The notes under the pieces are model-generated. The model worked only from the letters and a program-made list of their open reading frames with translations. It searched no databases and had not been told where the DNA came from. This document shows, in pieces, positions 8,873 to 18,039 of a DNA stretch of 58,824 nucleotides. The position numbers were made by a program, and so were the translations under genes. The first letter of the stretch is position 1; each line of letters begins with the position of its first letter. The stretch lies in NCBI GenBank assembly GCA_902596355.1, contig CACJTS010000007.1, forward strand, positions 1 through 58,824, given 5' to 3'. Source of the stretch: an uncultured Pelagibacteraceae bacterium (GTDB lineage Bacteria > Pseudomonadota > Alphaproteobacteria > Pelagibacterales > Pelagibacteraceae).

Positions 8873-10708
8873 GTGAGATCTATTTTAGGTATTTCAGCAT
8901 TTTATCATGACAGTGCGGCATGTATTTTGGTTGACGGAAAAATAATCGCTGCAGCACAAGAAGAAAGATTTACAAGAAAAAAACATGATCCAAATTATCC
9001 TATCAATGCAATAGATTTTGTTTTAAAGTATGCAAATATAAAACTGAGTGAAGTCGATCAAATAGTTTTTTTTGAAAAACCATTTTTAAAATTTGAAAGA
9101 TTATTAGAAACTTATGTAGCTTTTGCACCTAAAGGTTTTGTTTCATTTGCAAAGGCAATGCCAATATGGATTAAAGAAAAACTTTTTCAAAAAAATCTTT
9201 TATTCAATAAACTAAAAAAACATGATCCAAATTATAAATCAGATGAAAATATATTTTTCTCTGACCATCATTTAAGTCATGCTGCGAGTGCATTTTTTCC
9301 ATCACCCTTTGATGAAGCAATTGTTTTAACTGCAGATGGTGTAGGTGAGTGGGCAACAACTACAGTTGCTATTGGAAAAAACGAAAATTTAGAAATAAAA
9401 AAAGAAATTCATTTTCCACATTCAATTGGATTACTTTATTCAGCATTTACATATTATACAGGATTTAAAGTAAATAGTGGTGAATATAAGTTAATGGGTT
9501 TAGCTCCTTACGGAGAACCTATTTACGAGGATAGAATAAAACAATTAGTTGATTTAAAAGATGATGGAACTTTTAGACTAGATCAAACATATTTTAATTA
9601 TGCAACTGGACTTACAATGACAAATAAAAAATTTAACAATTTGTTTGGTCAAAAACCTCGTAATCCAAATAAAGACAAGATAACTCAATTTCATATGGAT
9701 ATAGCAGCATCAATTCAAAAAGTTACTGAAGAGATTATGATTAATTTAGCCAAATCAATTCGAAAAGAATATGGAATTAAAAATTTATGTTTGGCTGGCG
9801 GTGTAGCATTAAATTGTGTTGCTAATGGAAAAATTCTTAAAGAAAAAATCTTTGATCATATTTGGATTCAGCCAGCAGCAGGCGATGCAGGAGGTTCTTT
9901 AGGTGCAGCTTTGGCTCTATGGCACATTGATCAAGGGAATAAAAGATTAGTAAATTTAAATGATGATATGAAAGGTTCATATTTAGGAACTGAATTCAGT
10001 CAAGATGAAATTGAAAAAGAACTTAGAACTGCTGGAGCTAATTTTCAAACATTAAAGTATGATGAATTAATTGATAAAACTGCTAATTTATTATCAAATG
10101 AAAAAGCAATAGGCTGGTTCCAAGGTAGAATGGAATTTGGTCCAAGGGCTTTGGGTGGAAGATCTATCTTAGGAGATCCTAGATCAGATAAAATGCAAAA
10201 AAATTTAAATCTTAAAGTTAAATATAGAGAAAACTTTAGACCTTTTGCACCATCTGTTCTTAGAGACGACCTATCAAACTGGTTTGATCTTAATTTAGAC
10301 AGTCCTTATATGTTATTGGTAGCTAATATAAATTCAGATAAAATAATTCATATGACAAATGATCAAAAGAAGCTTTTTGGAATAGATAAACTAAATATTA
10401 AAAGATCAGACATTCCTGCGGTCACTCATGTAGACTACTCAGCAAGAATTCAAACGGTAACACAAAAAACAAATAGTCGTTATTATGATTTAATAGCAAG
10501 ATTTAAAGAATTAACAGGTTGTCCTGTGATAATTAATACTTCATTTAATGTGAGAGGAGAGCCGTTAGTTAATTCTCCAACTGATGCTTATAATTGTTTT
10601 ATGGGAACCGAGTTAGATTATCTAGTAATTGGAAATTGTATTTTAGATAAATCTCAACAAGATCCAAATTTAAAAAAAGATTATTCAAAAGAATTTGAGC
10701 TTGATTAA
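8873..10708 (+). CDS. NodU/CmcH/SxtI-type carbamoyltransferase
   Basis: A 611-residue O-carbamoyltransferase that uses carbamoyl phosphate and ATP to carbamoylate a hydroxyl on an unknown acceptor. The N-terminal Kae1-like domain starts ILGISAFYHDSAACILVDG and carries DHHLSHAASAFFPSPFDEA near residue 135, followed by TADGVGEWATTT. The C-terminal carbamoyl-transfer domain has FQGRMEFGPRALGGRSILGD near residue 417 and ENFRPFAPSVL near 451. The start codon is GTG at 8873, one base after the DUF5989 stop. The acceptor cannot be read from the sequence. The adjacent SGNH hydrolase suggests a glycan, lipid or small secreted molecule. Confidence 0.88.
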   Translation: MRSILGISAFYHDSAACILVDGKIIAAAQEERFTRKKHDPNYPINAIDFVLKYANIKLSEVDQIVFFEKPFLKFERLLETYVAFAPKGFVSFAKAMPIWIKEKLFQKNLLFNKLKKHDPNYKSDENIFFSDHHLSHAASAFFPSPFDEAIVLTADGVGEWATTTVAIGKNENLEIKKEIHFPHSIGLLYSAFTYYTGFKVNSGEYKLMGLAPYGEPIYEDRIKQLVDLKDDGTFRLDQTYFNYATGLTMTNKKFNNLFGQKPRNPNKDKITQFHMDIAASIQKVTEEIMINLAKSIRKEYGIKNLCLAGGVALNCVANGKILKEKIFDHIWIQPAAGDAGGSLGAALALWHIDQGNKRLVNLNDDMKGSYLGTEFSQDEIEKELRTAGANFQTLKYDELIDKTANLLSNEKAIGWFQGRMEFGPRALGGRSILGDPRSDKMQKNLNLKVKYRENFRPFAPSVLRDDLSNWFDLNLDSPYMLLVANINSDKIIHMTNDQKKLFGIDKLNIKRSDIPAVTHVDYSARIQTVTQKTNSRYYDLIARFKELTGCPVIINTSFNVRGEPLVNSPTDAYNCFMGTELDYLVIGNCILDKSQQDPNLKKDYSKEFELD

Positions 10709-11693
10709 ACTTAAAAAATTATTTTTTTTTATTTTTATTTTTTTTATTAATTATTTATTAATAACTGCCTTTGTTTTTTCATTTAGTTATATTTCTTTAA
10801 TAAATGGAAAAACTTATGATTTGTTTTGGATCAAAAGTATACAAAACAAAATTTATTATAGGGGTTTCAGAAATATATGGCAATTTCAAAAAGAATGTAT
10901 CAACTATGATAAACATTTATTGTACAAACCAAAGCCTGGTGCTTGTTCTTTTTCTAACCCAGAGTTTAAAACAATTCTAACATTTGACGAATTCACTAGA
11001 AACCATAATTTAGTAAACAAAGATTTAGATACTAAAAATAATTTTTTAGTTCTAGGAGATTCAATAGCTATGGGCTGGGGTGTGAATGACAACGAAACAT
11101 TTTCATACAATCTAGAGAAAATTCTTAAAAAAAATTTTTATAATATTGCTGTATCAAGTTATGGAACTATTCGTTCGATAAAAAGAATGAAATCAAGTAA
11201 ATATTACAGAAAATCAAAAAATATATTAATACAATATCACTCTAATGATATTCATGAAAATAAAGAATTAAATTTTAATAAAATTTATTCAAAAAAAGAT
11301 TTTAATAATATTTTTAATTATAAAATCCAGACAACCAACAAATTTAGATTTATTTTAAGAAATTACAAAAGCTCTTTGCGTCTTTTTTTTTCAGATATTT
11401 CAGATATTTTATTTAAAGAAAAAAATTTAGAAATCATAGATTTTAAAATACATCAGAAATTTTTAGAGAAAATTTTAAATGAAAATATTAATTTTGATGA
11501 AAAAAGGGTGATAGTTATTTTTCCAAAAATGCCATGGCAAAAAGTAGTAAATTTTCCAATTAGTAATAAAAAAATTGAGTATCTATTAATAGATTTAGAT
11601 AAATCTTATTTTTTTACAATTGATGACCATCCCAACAAAACTGGTCATTATGAGATTGCAAAAATAGTAAGCTCATATTTATATAATAATTAA
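10695..11693 (+). CDS. SGNH/GDSL-type hydrolase, membrane-anchored
   Basis: About 332 residues. An N-terminal hydrophobic segment (LFFFIFIFFINYLLITAFVF) would act as a signal anchor with the catalytic domain outside the cytoplasm. The block I motif is FLVLGDSIAMGWGVND near residue 115, with Ser as nucleophile. Asn in QYHSNDIHE is the likely block III residue, and DDHPNKTGHYEIAK near residue 315 supplies the catalytic Asp-His. The start is probably TTG at 10695, overlapping the carbamoyltransferase by 14 bases. TTG 10701 is an alternative. Proteins of this type often follow SxtJ-DUF5989-carbamoyltransferase cassettes, which suggests acyl or acetyl removal on the same substrate. Confidence 0.75.
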   Translation: MSLIKLKKLFFFIFIFFINYLLITAFVFSFSYISLINGKTYDLFWIKSIQNKIYYRGFRNIWQFQKECINYDKHLLYKPKPGACSFSNPEFKTILTFDEFTRNHNLVNKDLDTKNNFLVLGDSIAMGWGVNDNETFSYNLEKILKKNFYNIAVSSYGTIRSIKRMKSSKYYRKSKNILIQYHSNDIHENKELNFNKIYSKKDFNNIFNYKIQTTNKFRFILRNYKSSLRLFFSDISDILFKEKNLEIIDFKIHQKFLEKILNENINFDEKRVIVIFPKMPWQKVVNFPISNKKIEYLLIDLDKSYFFTIDDHPNKTGHYEIAKIVSSYLYNN

Positions 11694-11699
11694 GATGAT

Positions 11700-13004
11700 A
11701 TGGAATTAAATAACGATAAACATTGTTCATGGATACATGATTTAAGTCCGAGAACAAATATCAAGTCTGTTGACTCAAAAAAAGAATGTGAATGGCTAAT
11801 AATTGGAGCTGGTTATACGGGTTTATCTGCTGCAAGAAAATTAGGACAATTGAACCCAAATCAAAAAATTATATTAGTAGATGCTCAATTAGCAGGCGAA
11901 GGAGCTAGTGGGAGAAACTCAGGTTATTTAGTAGATACAACCTTAAATGATGGATTTTCATCAAGCAGGGAAGTAGAAAATTACAAAAAAAAATCTGAAA
12001 TATACAATTTAGGAATAGAGGTAGTTAAAAATTATATTAAAGAATACCAAGTTGATTGTGATTGGAATGAAAGTGGAAAATATTTTGCATCTTCAAAAAT
12101 TGAGGATTTAAAAAAAATAATAAATTTTTCTGATACACTTTCCAAGTTAGGATTTGATCACAAATTATTATATAATGATGAGTTATCAAAAGAATTGGGA
12201 ACTAAATTTTATAATGTTGCTCTTTATACAAAAGGTGGAATTCTATTACATCCTGGAAAGTTAGCTAGATCAATGGTTAATACTTTGCCTAATAATGTTG
12301 AATTATATGAAAATTCTAATTTAATAAATTGGTCCTCATTTAAGGATTATATCTTTTGTGAATTTAAAAATGGTAAAATAAAAACAAAAAAAATTATTTT
12401 TGCTACAAATGGTTTTTTAAAGTCTTTGGGGATAAGAATAAATTATAATTTTCCTATTACATTAACTGCAAGCATGACAAGACCATTAACAGATGGTGAA
12501 TTTAAGTTAATTGGTGAGCCAAAAGAGTGGGGTGTACTTCCAATAAGACCTATGGGAGCAACTGTCAGAATGACCAAAGACAAAAGAATATTAATTAGAA
12601 ATACTGCTGAATTACGTAATCCATTTAAAATGTCAGATGCTGATTTAATTAAAAGATCACTGATACAAAAGATTGGAATAAAAAAAAGATTTCCACAATT
12701 ACCTGAAAATTTAATAAAATCTACTTGGTCAGGTATAGTTTCAAGGACTAGAAATAGTTCTCAAATTTTTGAAAAAATAAAAGAAAATATATTTGTTGCT
12801 GGGTGTTATAATGGCTCTGGAATAGGTGTAGGTACATTATTTGGAGAACAGATAGCAATCAAAGCAATTAACGAAAATTCCAAAGAAATAGAAACTATAG
12901 AAAGAAGAAATAAACCAACTTGGCTTCCTCCCCAACCTTTTTTAAACTTTGGAATAAAGACAAGATTGATGTACGAACGTTTTAGAGCAAAATCTGAGGT
13001 TTAA
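11700..13004 (+). CDS. FAD-dependent amine/amino-acid oxidoreductase (DadA/PuuB type)
   Basis: A 434-residue flavoprotein of the DAO superfamily. The FAD-binding motif is EWLIIGAGYTGLSAARKLG at about residues 31-49, followed by DAQLAGEGASGRNSGYLVD, typical of gamma-glutamylputrescine oxidase-like members. A C-terminal FAD loop, FVAGCYNGSGIGVGTLFGEQ, lies near residue 365. It probably oxidises a primary or secondary amine or an N-substituted amino acid in the cytoplasm. It follows the SGNH hydrolase by seven bases and overlaps the end of the convergent M23 gene by four. Whether it belongs functionally to the cassette upstream is not clear. Confidence 0.8.
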   Translation: MELNNDKHCSWIHDLSPRTNIKSVDSKKECEWLIIGAGYTGLSAARKLGQLNPNQKIILVDAQLAGEGASGRNSGYLVDTTLNDGFSSSREVENYKKKSEIYNLGIEVVKNYIKEYQVDCDWNESGKYFASSKIEDLKKIINFSDTLSKLGFDHKLLYNDELSKELGTKFYNVALYTKGGILLHPGKLARSMVNTLPNNVELYENSNLINWSSFKDYIFCEFKNGKIKTKKIIFATNGFLKSLGIRINYNFPITLTASMTRPLTDGEFKLIGEPKEWGVLPIRPMGATVRMTKDKRILIRNTAELRNPFKMSDADLIKRSLIQKIGIKKRFPQLPENLIKSTWSGIVSRTRNSSQIFEKIKENIFVAGCYNGSGIGVGTLFGEQIAIKAINENSKEIETIERRNKPTWLPPQPFLNFGIKTRLMYERFRAKSEV

Positions 13005-13801
13005 TTTAGTACTGACATAGGGTCAAGTCTAGTTTGAAACCAATTAATTCTGAAATCTAAATGAGGTCCAGTAGATCTTCCTGTTGATCCTACAGTTCCT
13101 ATTATATCTCCTTGATTAATTTTATCCCCAACAGAGACTAATACATTTTCTAAATGAGAATATATCGTTGATATCCCATGACCATGATCCATTATAATTG
13201 TTCCACCAGTATAATATAAATCTTCTTCAGCCATAGTAACTACACCTGAACCAGATGATTTAATCATCGTTCCTTGTTTAGCTGCAATATCTATTCCATA
13301 GTGAGGCCATCTTGGTTTTCCATTCAAAATTCTTTGACTACCATAAACACCACTTATTATTCCCTCAACAGGCATAATAAATTTTTCTTTAAAAAATTGT
13401 AGATCAGAATTTATTGCTCTTGCTTCTCCAATTGCATTATTTTCTTTTTTAATTCTTTTATAAACAGACTCAGGTGGAGTTACTTTACTTTCTGCCAGAC
13501 CATCAATTCTTTGAATATTATATTTTCTTTTTAAAACTTTTTTTGAAATTATCGATTTTTTTCCATTAATAATTTTTGTAAATGTTAGGTCATATTTTTG
13601 ATCTCGATCTATACCAAAAACAAAAAAACCATCTTTTGAAACTTTTACCTCTTTCTTCACAACCAAAATTTTAGCGTTAGGATCAGTTTTACCTAATATA
13701 AAATGACCTTGTAGAAATTTACCTTGGAATTCAATAGCTTTTACCGGTGATATGAAAATTAAAAAAACAAAAAAAAATCTATAAATTATTGAGCTGTCCA
13801 T
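13001..13801 (-). CDS. Secreted M23-family (LytM) peptidase or peptidase-like protein
   Basis: A 266-residue exported protein with an N-terminal hydrophobic signal (YRFFFVFLIFISPVKA). A C-terminal LytM domain begins near residue 140. The zinc and catalytic residues seen are H167 and D171 (HYGID), H216 (YSHLE) and H247 (GPHLDF). The usual HxH motif is HLD here, so the third zinc ligand is Asp249. The start at 13801 is preferred to 13864 because it places the signal peptide at the N-terminus. It overlaps the end of the SDR gene by 16 bases. It probably cleaves peptidoglycan cross-links or activates an amidase. It is last in the GMC-TerC-SDR-M23 operon. Confidence 0.82.
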   Translation of the reverse strand: MDSSIIYRFFFVFLIFISPVKAIEFQGKFLQGHFILGKTDPNAKILVVKKEVKVSKDGFFVFGIDRDQKYDLTFTKIINGKKSIISKKVLKRKYNIQRIDGLAESKVTPPESVYKRIKKENNAIGEARAINSDLQFFKEKFIMPVEGIISGVYGSQRILNGKPRWPHYGIDIAAKQGTMIKSSGSGVVTMAEEDLYYTGGTIIMDHGHGISTIYSHLENVLVSVGDKINQGDIIGTVGSTGRSTGPHLDFRINWFQTRLDPMSVLN

Positions 13802-14544
13802 CCACCATCTATAATTATTGATGTTCCAGTTATCATTGAAGATGCTGAGGATGCTAAAAAGCATACTGTTGTGGCAACATCACTTTCGGTAGCTGCTTTT
13901 CCCATTGGGATATTTCCAAGAGCTAATTTTTTAAATTTTTTGTTTTTAAAAAAGTTTTTAACCATAGGTGTTTCAACAAAAGTAGGTGCTACCGTATTAA
14001 CCCTGATATTTTTTTTAGCTAATTCGACACCCATACCTTTGGTTAACCCCTCAATTCCAAATTTAGTCATATTATATACGTTTCTACCACTCATACCAAC
14101 GTGACCTAGTTGTGACGACATATTTATAATTGATCCAGGTCTTTTTTTATTTTTTAGCATTTTTTTTACAACAAGTTGTGCCACGTTAAATGCTGCTTTT
14201 AGATTTAAATCCACAAGGTAATTCATACTTTTTTGTTTAATTTTTTCAAAGGGCTCTGGAATATTAGTCCCTGCATTGTTAACCAAAACATCAATAATTC
14301 TAATTTTTTCTAATTTTTTTTTTAAATCTTCATAATTCATTACATCACAGGAAACTTTAATAATTTTCCCCTTAACTTTTTTAATATCCTTTTCTAATTT
14401 ATTTAGATCTGAAGGAGTTCTACTTAAAGCTATAACCGTTGCACCTGCCTCAGCTAATGCTATTGAACATGCTCTTCCTAGTCCTTTACCTGCACCTGTA
14501 ACTAGAGCATATTTGTTTTTAAGATTTATTTTTTGAAGATACAT
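13786..14544 (-). CDS. Short-chain dehydrogenase/reductase
   Basis: A classical SDR of 252 residues. The NAD(P)-binding motif is VTGAGKGLGRA at residues 15-25, the VNNAG motif is at 88-92, and the catalytic set is Ser143/144, Tyr157 and Lys161 (YNMTK). The C-terminal FLASSASSMITGTSIIIDGG is typical of 3-oxoacyl-ACP reductase-like and sugar or alcohol dehydrogenases. Substrate is not determined. Its start codon overlaps the TerC stop by one base, and it sits in an operon with a GMC alcohol oxidoreductase. That suggests consecutive oxidation of the same alcohol-derived substrate. Confidence 0.88.
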   Translation of the reverse strand: MYLQKINLKNKYALVTGAGKGLGRACSIALAEAGATVIALSRTPSDLNKLEKDIKKVKGKIIKVSCDVMNYEDLKKKLEKIRIIDVLVNNAGTNIPEPFEKIKQKSMNYLVDLNLKAAFNVAQLVVKKMLKNKKRPGSIINMSSQLGHVGMSGRNVYNMTKFGIEGLTKGMGVELAKKNIRVNTVAPTFVETPMVKNFFKNKKFKKLALGNIPMGKAATESDVATTVCFLASSASSMITGTSIIIDGGWTAQ

Positions 14545-15137
14545 TAAAAGAATAATATTTTAATATCTGTGTAAATCAACTCAACAGCTACAATTAATAT
14601 AGCAAATAATCCAAGCCAAGCTATCCATCTATATTTTTTAATCCATCCAGAAATTAAAGTTGCTGCAGTTGCCATTAAAACAATTGATAAAACTAACCCA
14701 AAAACAAGAAGCCCATAATGTTCGCCAGCTGCACCCGCTACACCCAGGACATTATCTAAACTCATTGTAAAATCAGCTAATAACACAGTCCAAATAGCCT
14801 TTAAAAAACTAGAGCTATCTACTTTAATGTCTTCTTCGGTCTCTGAGCCTTTTATTACATCCACATAAAGTTTGTAAACAATATAAAGAAGCAGTAATCC
14901 TCCTAATAACCTTAAACCTGTAATTTGTAAAAGATATGCGGTAAGCAATGTTAAAATAATTCTTAAAATAACTGCACCACCAATTCCCCAGAAGATAACT
15001 TTTTTTCTCTGTTCGGCTGGAAATTTAGATGCAACCATTCCAATTATAATTGCATTGTCTCCAGCTAAAACTAAATCAATTAAAATAATTTGAGTTAATA
15101 TTGCTATTTGTTCAGGTGTAAAAAATTCTACTAACAT
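14544..15137 (-). CDS. TerC/YjbE-family integral membrane protein
   Basis: A 197-residue membrane protein with about seven helices. Two conserved acidic motifs in membrane segments are visible: LIDLVLAGDNAIIIGMVAS near residue 19 and LLADFTMSLDNVLGVAGAAG near 98. These Asp/Asn residues define the TerC family, whose members export manganese or help metallate secreted proteins. It overlaps both neighbours by one base in the minus-strand operon. No yybP-ykoY-like manganese riboswitch was recognised, and the gene has no leader of its own here. The link with dehydrogenases is unexplained. Confidence 0.88.
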   Translation of the reverse strand: MLVEFFTPEQIAILTQIILIDLVLAGDNAIIIGMVASKFPAEQRKKVIFWGIGGAVILRIILTLLTAYLLQITGLRLLGGLLLLYIVYKLYVDVIKGSETEEDIKVDSSSFLKAIWTVLLADFTMSLDNVLGVAGAAGEHYGLLVFGLVLSIVLMATAATLISGWIKKYRWIAWLGLFAILIVAVELIYTDIKILFF

Positions 15138-16732
15138 TACTGCTGTAGTATCATGTCTGCACCTTTTTCTGCAATCATTATTGTTGGAGCATTAGTATTT
15201 CCTGAGGTGATATAAGGCATTACTGATGCATCAATTACTCTTAAGTTTTTGACTCCATAAACCTTTAACTGATCAGACACTACTGCATTTTCATCTTTAC
15301 CCATTCTGCAAGTACTGACAGGATGGAAAATTGTATTAGCATATTTTCCCGCCTCAACAGCTAACTGCTCATTGTCAGTAATATTTATACCTGGTCTTAA
15401 TTCTTCTGGCCCATAATCTTTATAGGCTTTTGACTCCATAACTATTTTTCTTACTATTTTAAGAGACTTACCTGCTATTTCTCTATCTTCATCTGTTGAC
15501 AGATAATTCATTTTAATTTTTGGAGGAATTCTTGTATCTGATGATTTAAGTTCAATAGATCCTCTGCTTGTAGGTCTTACGTTAGTAATGGTTGGTGTGA
15601 AAGCAGGAAATTTGTGTAACGATGATTTTCCTAAAAGATCTGTACTAGCAGGAGAAACATGAAATTGTAAGTTAGGAGTTTCTAAATGTGGATCACTTTT
15701 TACGAAACCACATAAATAACTAGCACCAACTGTAAGTGGACCAGTTCGTGTTAAGAAAAATTTTAATCCAGTAAATATTTTCTTTGTGAAACTATAATAA
15801 ATATCATTTAAAGTTTCTAAATTTTTTATCTTATATACAGGTCTTAACATTAGATGATCTGTTAAGTTTTGGCCTATACTTTTATGGTCCATTATAACTT
15901 CAATGCCGTTATCTTTAAGTAATTTAGCAGGACCCAAGCCTGAAGCTTGAAGTATATGTGGAGATCCAATAGTACCAGCGCTTAAAATGATTTCGCTACT
16001 TGCTTCAACAGTATTTAACTTATCACCAGTCCAAAAATTAACTTTTTTGGCAATTTTATTTTCGAATTCAATATTTTTGATGTGAGCTTTAGTTATAATT
16101 TTTAAATTACTTCTATTCTTTACTGGATTTAAATATCCAACTGCAGTGCTACATCTAAAACCATTTTTTACAGTTAAAGGGAAATATCCCATCCCCTCAT
16201 TATCACCATTATTAAAATCGTTAGTTTTTTTATATCCAAATTCCTCTGCAGCTTCTAAAAATAAATCTAAAACTTTAAAAGTAGATCTAATTTTTTCTAC
16301 TTTTAAAGGTCCACCAGAACCATGAAATTCATTTTTTCCAAATTGGAAATCTTCAGATTTTTTAAAATAAGGTAGCACATCATCCCATGACCAGCCTACA
16401 TTACCTAATTGTCTCCAATAATTATAATCATTTGATTGCCCTCGAATATAAAGCATTCCATTAATAGAAGAACTTCCTCCAAGTGTTTTTCCTCTTGGGT
16501 AAGTCATCTTTCTATTATTACAGAAAGGCTCTTTCTCCGTGTTAAAACACCAATCGGTCTCAGGATTATGCATTGTTTTGAAATACCCTCCAGGAATATG
16601 TATCCATGGATTAGTATCTTTACCGCCTGCCTCTAAAAGTAAGACTTTATTTTTAGGATTAGATGAAATTCTATTAGCAAGAACACATCCAGCTGATCCA
16701 GCGCCTATAATAATATAATCAAAATTATCCAT
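15137..16732 (-). CDS. GMC-family FAD oxidoreductase (choline/alcohol dehydrogenase-like)
   Basis: A 531-residue cytoplasmic flavoprotein. The N-terminal ADP-binding motif is YIIIGAGSAGCVLANRIS at about residues 6-23. The GMC signature 1 is YPRGKTLGGSSSINGMLYIR near 80-99, signature 2 is SAGTIGSPHILQASGLGP near 253, and the catalytic His is in FHPVSTCRMG near 467. It oxidises an alcohol to an aldehyde. Choline is the classic substrate, but many SAR11 paralogues act on other alcohols, and no aldehyde dehydrogenase (betB) or betI neighbour supports choline here. It heads the minus-strand operon and is divergent from the TRAP transporter gene dctP. Confidence 0.85.
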   Translation of the reverse strand: MDNFDYIIIGAGSAGCVLANRISSNPKNKVLLLEAGGKDTNPWIHIPGGYFKTMHNPETDWCFNTEKEPFCNNRKMTYPRGKTLGGSSSINGMLYIRGQSNDYNYWRQLGNVGWSWDDVLPYFKKSEDFQFGKNEFHGSGGPLKVEKIRSTFKVLDLFLEAAEEFGYKKTNDFNNGDNEGMGYFPLTVKNGFRCSTAVGYLNPVKNRSNLKIITKAHIKNIEFENKIAKKVNFWTGDKLNTVEASSEIILSAGTIGSPHILQASGLGPAKLLKDNGIEVIMDHKSIGQNLTDHLMLRPVYKIKNLETLNDIYYSFTKKIFTGLKFFLTRTGPLTVGASYLCGFVKSDPHLETPNLQFHVSPASTDLLGKSSLHKFPAFTPTITNVRPTSRGSIELKSSDTRIPPKIKMNYLSTDEDREIAGKSLKIVRKIVMESKAYKDYGPEELRPGINITDNEQLAVEAGKYANTIFHPVSTCRMGKDENAVVSDQLKVYGVKNLRVIDASVMPYITSGNTNAPTIMIAEKGADMILQQ

Positions 16733-16879
16733 TAATTAGAACTCTTATAAATTAAAATTTTTTTATTTGTAACATTTCTGTACACAAAAAAATTAAAATA
16801 ATCCAATATTAACACTTGTTTTAGAATTCATTCTTTGACAAGCTTTCATTTTTAAAAATAAAGAGAGGGAAAAAACGAT
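16733..16879. promoter_or_regulatory. Divergent GMC/dctP intergenic region
   Basis: A 147-base gap must hold promoters for the minus-strand GMC operon and the plus-strand TRAP operon. A perfect TTGACA lies at 16835-16840 upstream of dctP, but only weak A-rich -10 candidates follow at 16-17 bases (around 16857-16863). A clear Shine-Dalgarno stretch, AGAGAGGG, is at 16862-16869. No operator-like inverted repeat stood out. Confidence 0.3.
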
Positions 16880-17974
16880 ATGAGAAAAATCATTTCAATG
16901 TTATTTGCAGTTGCTATGGTATTTGGATTTATTTCAAACGCTAATGCTGCAAAAACACTAAAATGTCAGACAGTTCTTAACACTAAAGCTGATGAAGTTA
17001 AAATGTTAAAAGACTTTACTGACACTGTTACAACTTTGACAGGCGGATCTCTTAAGTTTGAAATTATGCCTGCAGGAGCAGTTGTTGGTGTAAAAGAAAC
17101 TTTAGATGCTGTTGATAAAGGACTTATCGACTGTGGATTTGCTTGGACACACTATTGGTCAGGTGATCACCCTGCCGCTATGTTATTTGGTTCGCCAGTA
17201 GCAGGTGGTGGTGTTGGTATTGACAACATCGCATTCTTATCATGGTTTCAGTATGGTGGAGGAAAAGAGCTATACGACAGACTATGGAAAGAAATGGGAA
17301 GAGATATCAAAGGATTTATGATTCAACCAGTTGGACCAGAAGCATTAGGTTGGTTTCCAAAACCAATTAAAGATATGGCTGACTTTAGAAAATATAAGTT
17401 CAGAACTCCTCCAGGAATTCCAGGACAAACATATAAAGATATCGGTATAGCATCTGTTGCTATGGGTGGTGGAGATATTCTTCCAGCTTTAGAAGCAGGA
17501 ACTATTGATGCTGCTGAATGGTGTTGTCCAAAACCAGACTTAACGTTTGGTTTCCAAAAAGTATTAAAGCACTACTACCTACAAGGTTTACACCAAGTAG
17601 TCGTAAATGCTGACTTTTATATTACTGGAAAGACTTACAATGCTATGAGTGCTCATGAGAAGAAGTCTCTAGAAGTTGCAGCAAATGCATCTTTAGCGAA
17701 ATCTCTAAGTTACAGAATCTATGAAAACGGAAAAGCTTTAAAAGAGCTTACAGAAGTTCATGGTGTAAAATTAGAAGATACGCCTTCTGATTACTTCACC
17801 GAATACATGGCAGCTGCTAAGAAAAGTTTGGAAACAAACGCAGCTAAAAATGCATTCTTTGCTGAAGTTTGGGACTCTATGAAAGAATTTGCTGATATAG
17901 CAGTTCCTTTCTGGAGTGGTGCTCAAATGTCTAATGCGAAGCTAGGAATGGCTCACGCAGCAACATTAAAGTAA
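16880..17974 (+). CDS. dctP: TRAP transporter solute-binding protein (DctP family)
   Basis: The 364-residue periplasmic receptor of a sodium-coupled TRAP transporter. A signal peptide (MRKIISMLFAVAMVFGFISN) ends around ANA at residues 21-23. The ligand-carboxylate-binding Arg lies in YKFRTPPG near residue 175. The segment EWCCPKPDLTFGF near 214 and the KVLKHYYLQGLHQ that follows resemble the 2-oxoacid/mannitol-chloroaromatic lineage, so an organic acid is the likely ligand. A strong SD (AGAGAGGG) precedes it. It is followed by a strong hairpin before dctQ, which should keep receptor levels above those of the membrane subunits. Confidence 0.9.
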   Translation: MRKIISMLFAVAMVFGFISNANAAKTLKCQTVLNTKADEVKMLKDFTDTVTTLTGGSLKFEIMPAGAVVGVKETLDAVDKGLIDCGFAWTHYWSGDHPAAMLFGSPVAGGGVGIDNIAFLSWFQYGGGKELYDRLWKEMGRDIKGFMIQPVGPEALGWFPKPIKDMADFRKYKFRTPPGIPGQTYKDIGIASVAMGGGDILPALEAGTIDAAEWCCPKPDLTFGFQKVLKHYYLQGLHQVVVNADFYITGKTYNAMSAHEKKSLEVAANASLAKSLSYRIYENGKALKELTEVHGVKLEDTPSDYFTEYMAAAKKSLETNAAKNAFFAEVWDSMKEFADIAVPFWSGAQMSNAKLGMAHAATLK

Positions 17975-17994
17975 TCATTAAATAATTTTTATCT

Positions 17995-18029
17995 TAGAGC
18001 GGACTATAAAGTCCGCTCTAATTTTTTTT
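17995..18029 (+). terminator. Intercistronic rho-independent-type hairpin between dctP and dctQ
   Basis: A perfect 11-base-pair stem (17995-18005 with 18010-18020, arm TAGAGCGGACT) closes a four-base ATAA loop and is followed by eight consecutive T at 18022-18029. It ends only ten bases before the dctQ start. It probably acts as a partial terminator or 3'-end stabiliser giving more dctP transcript than dctQM. Confidence 0.9.
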
Positions 18030-18039
18030 ATAAAATTTT

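Noticed and set aside
13802..13864. Longer start for the M23 peptidase
   Set aside because: It would bury the signal peptide 21 residues inside and extend far into the SDR gene.
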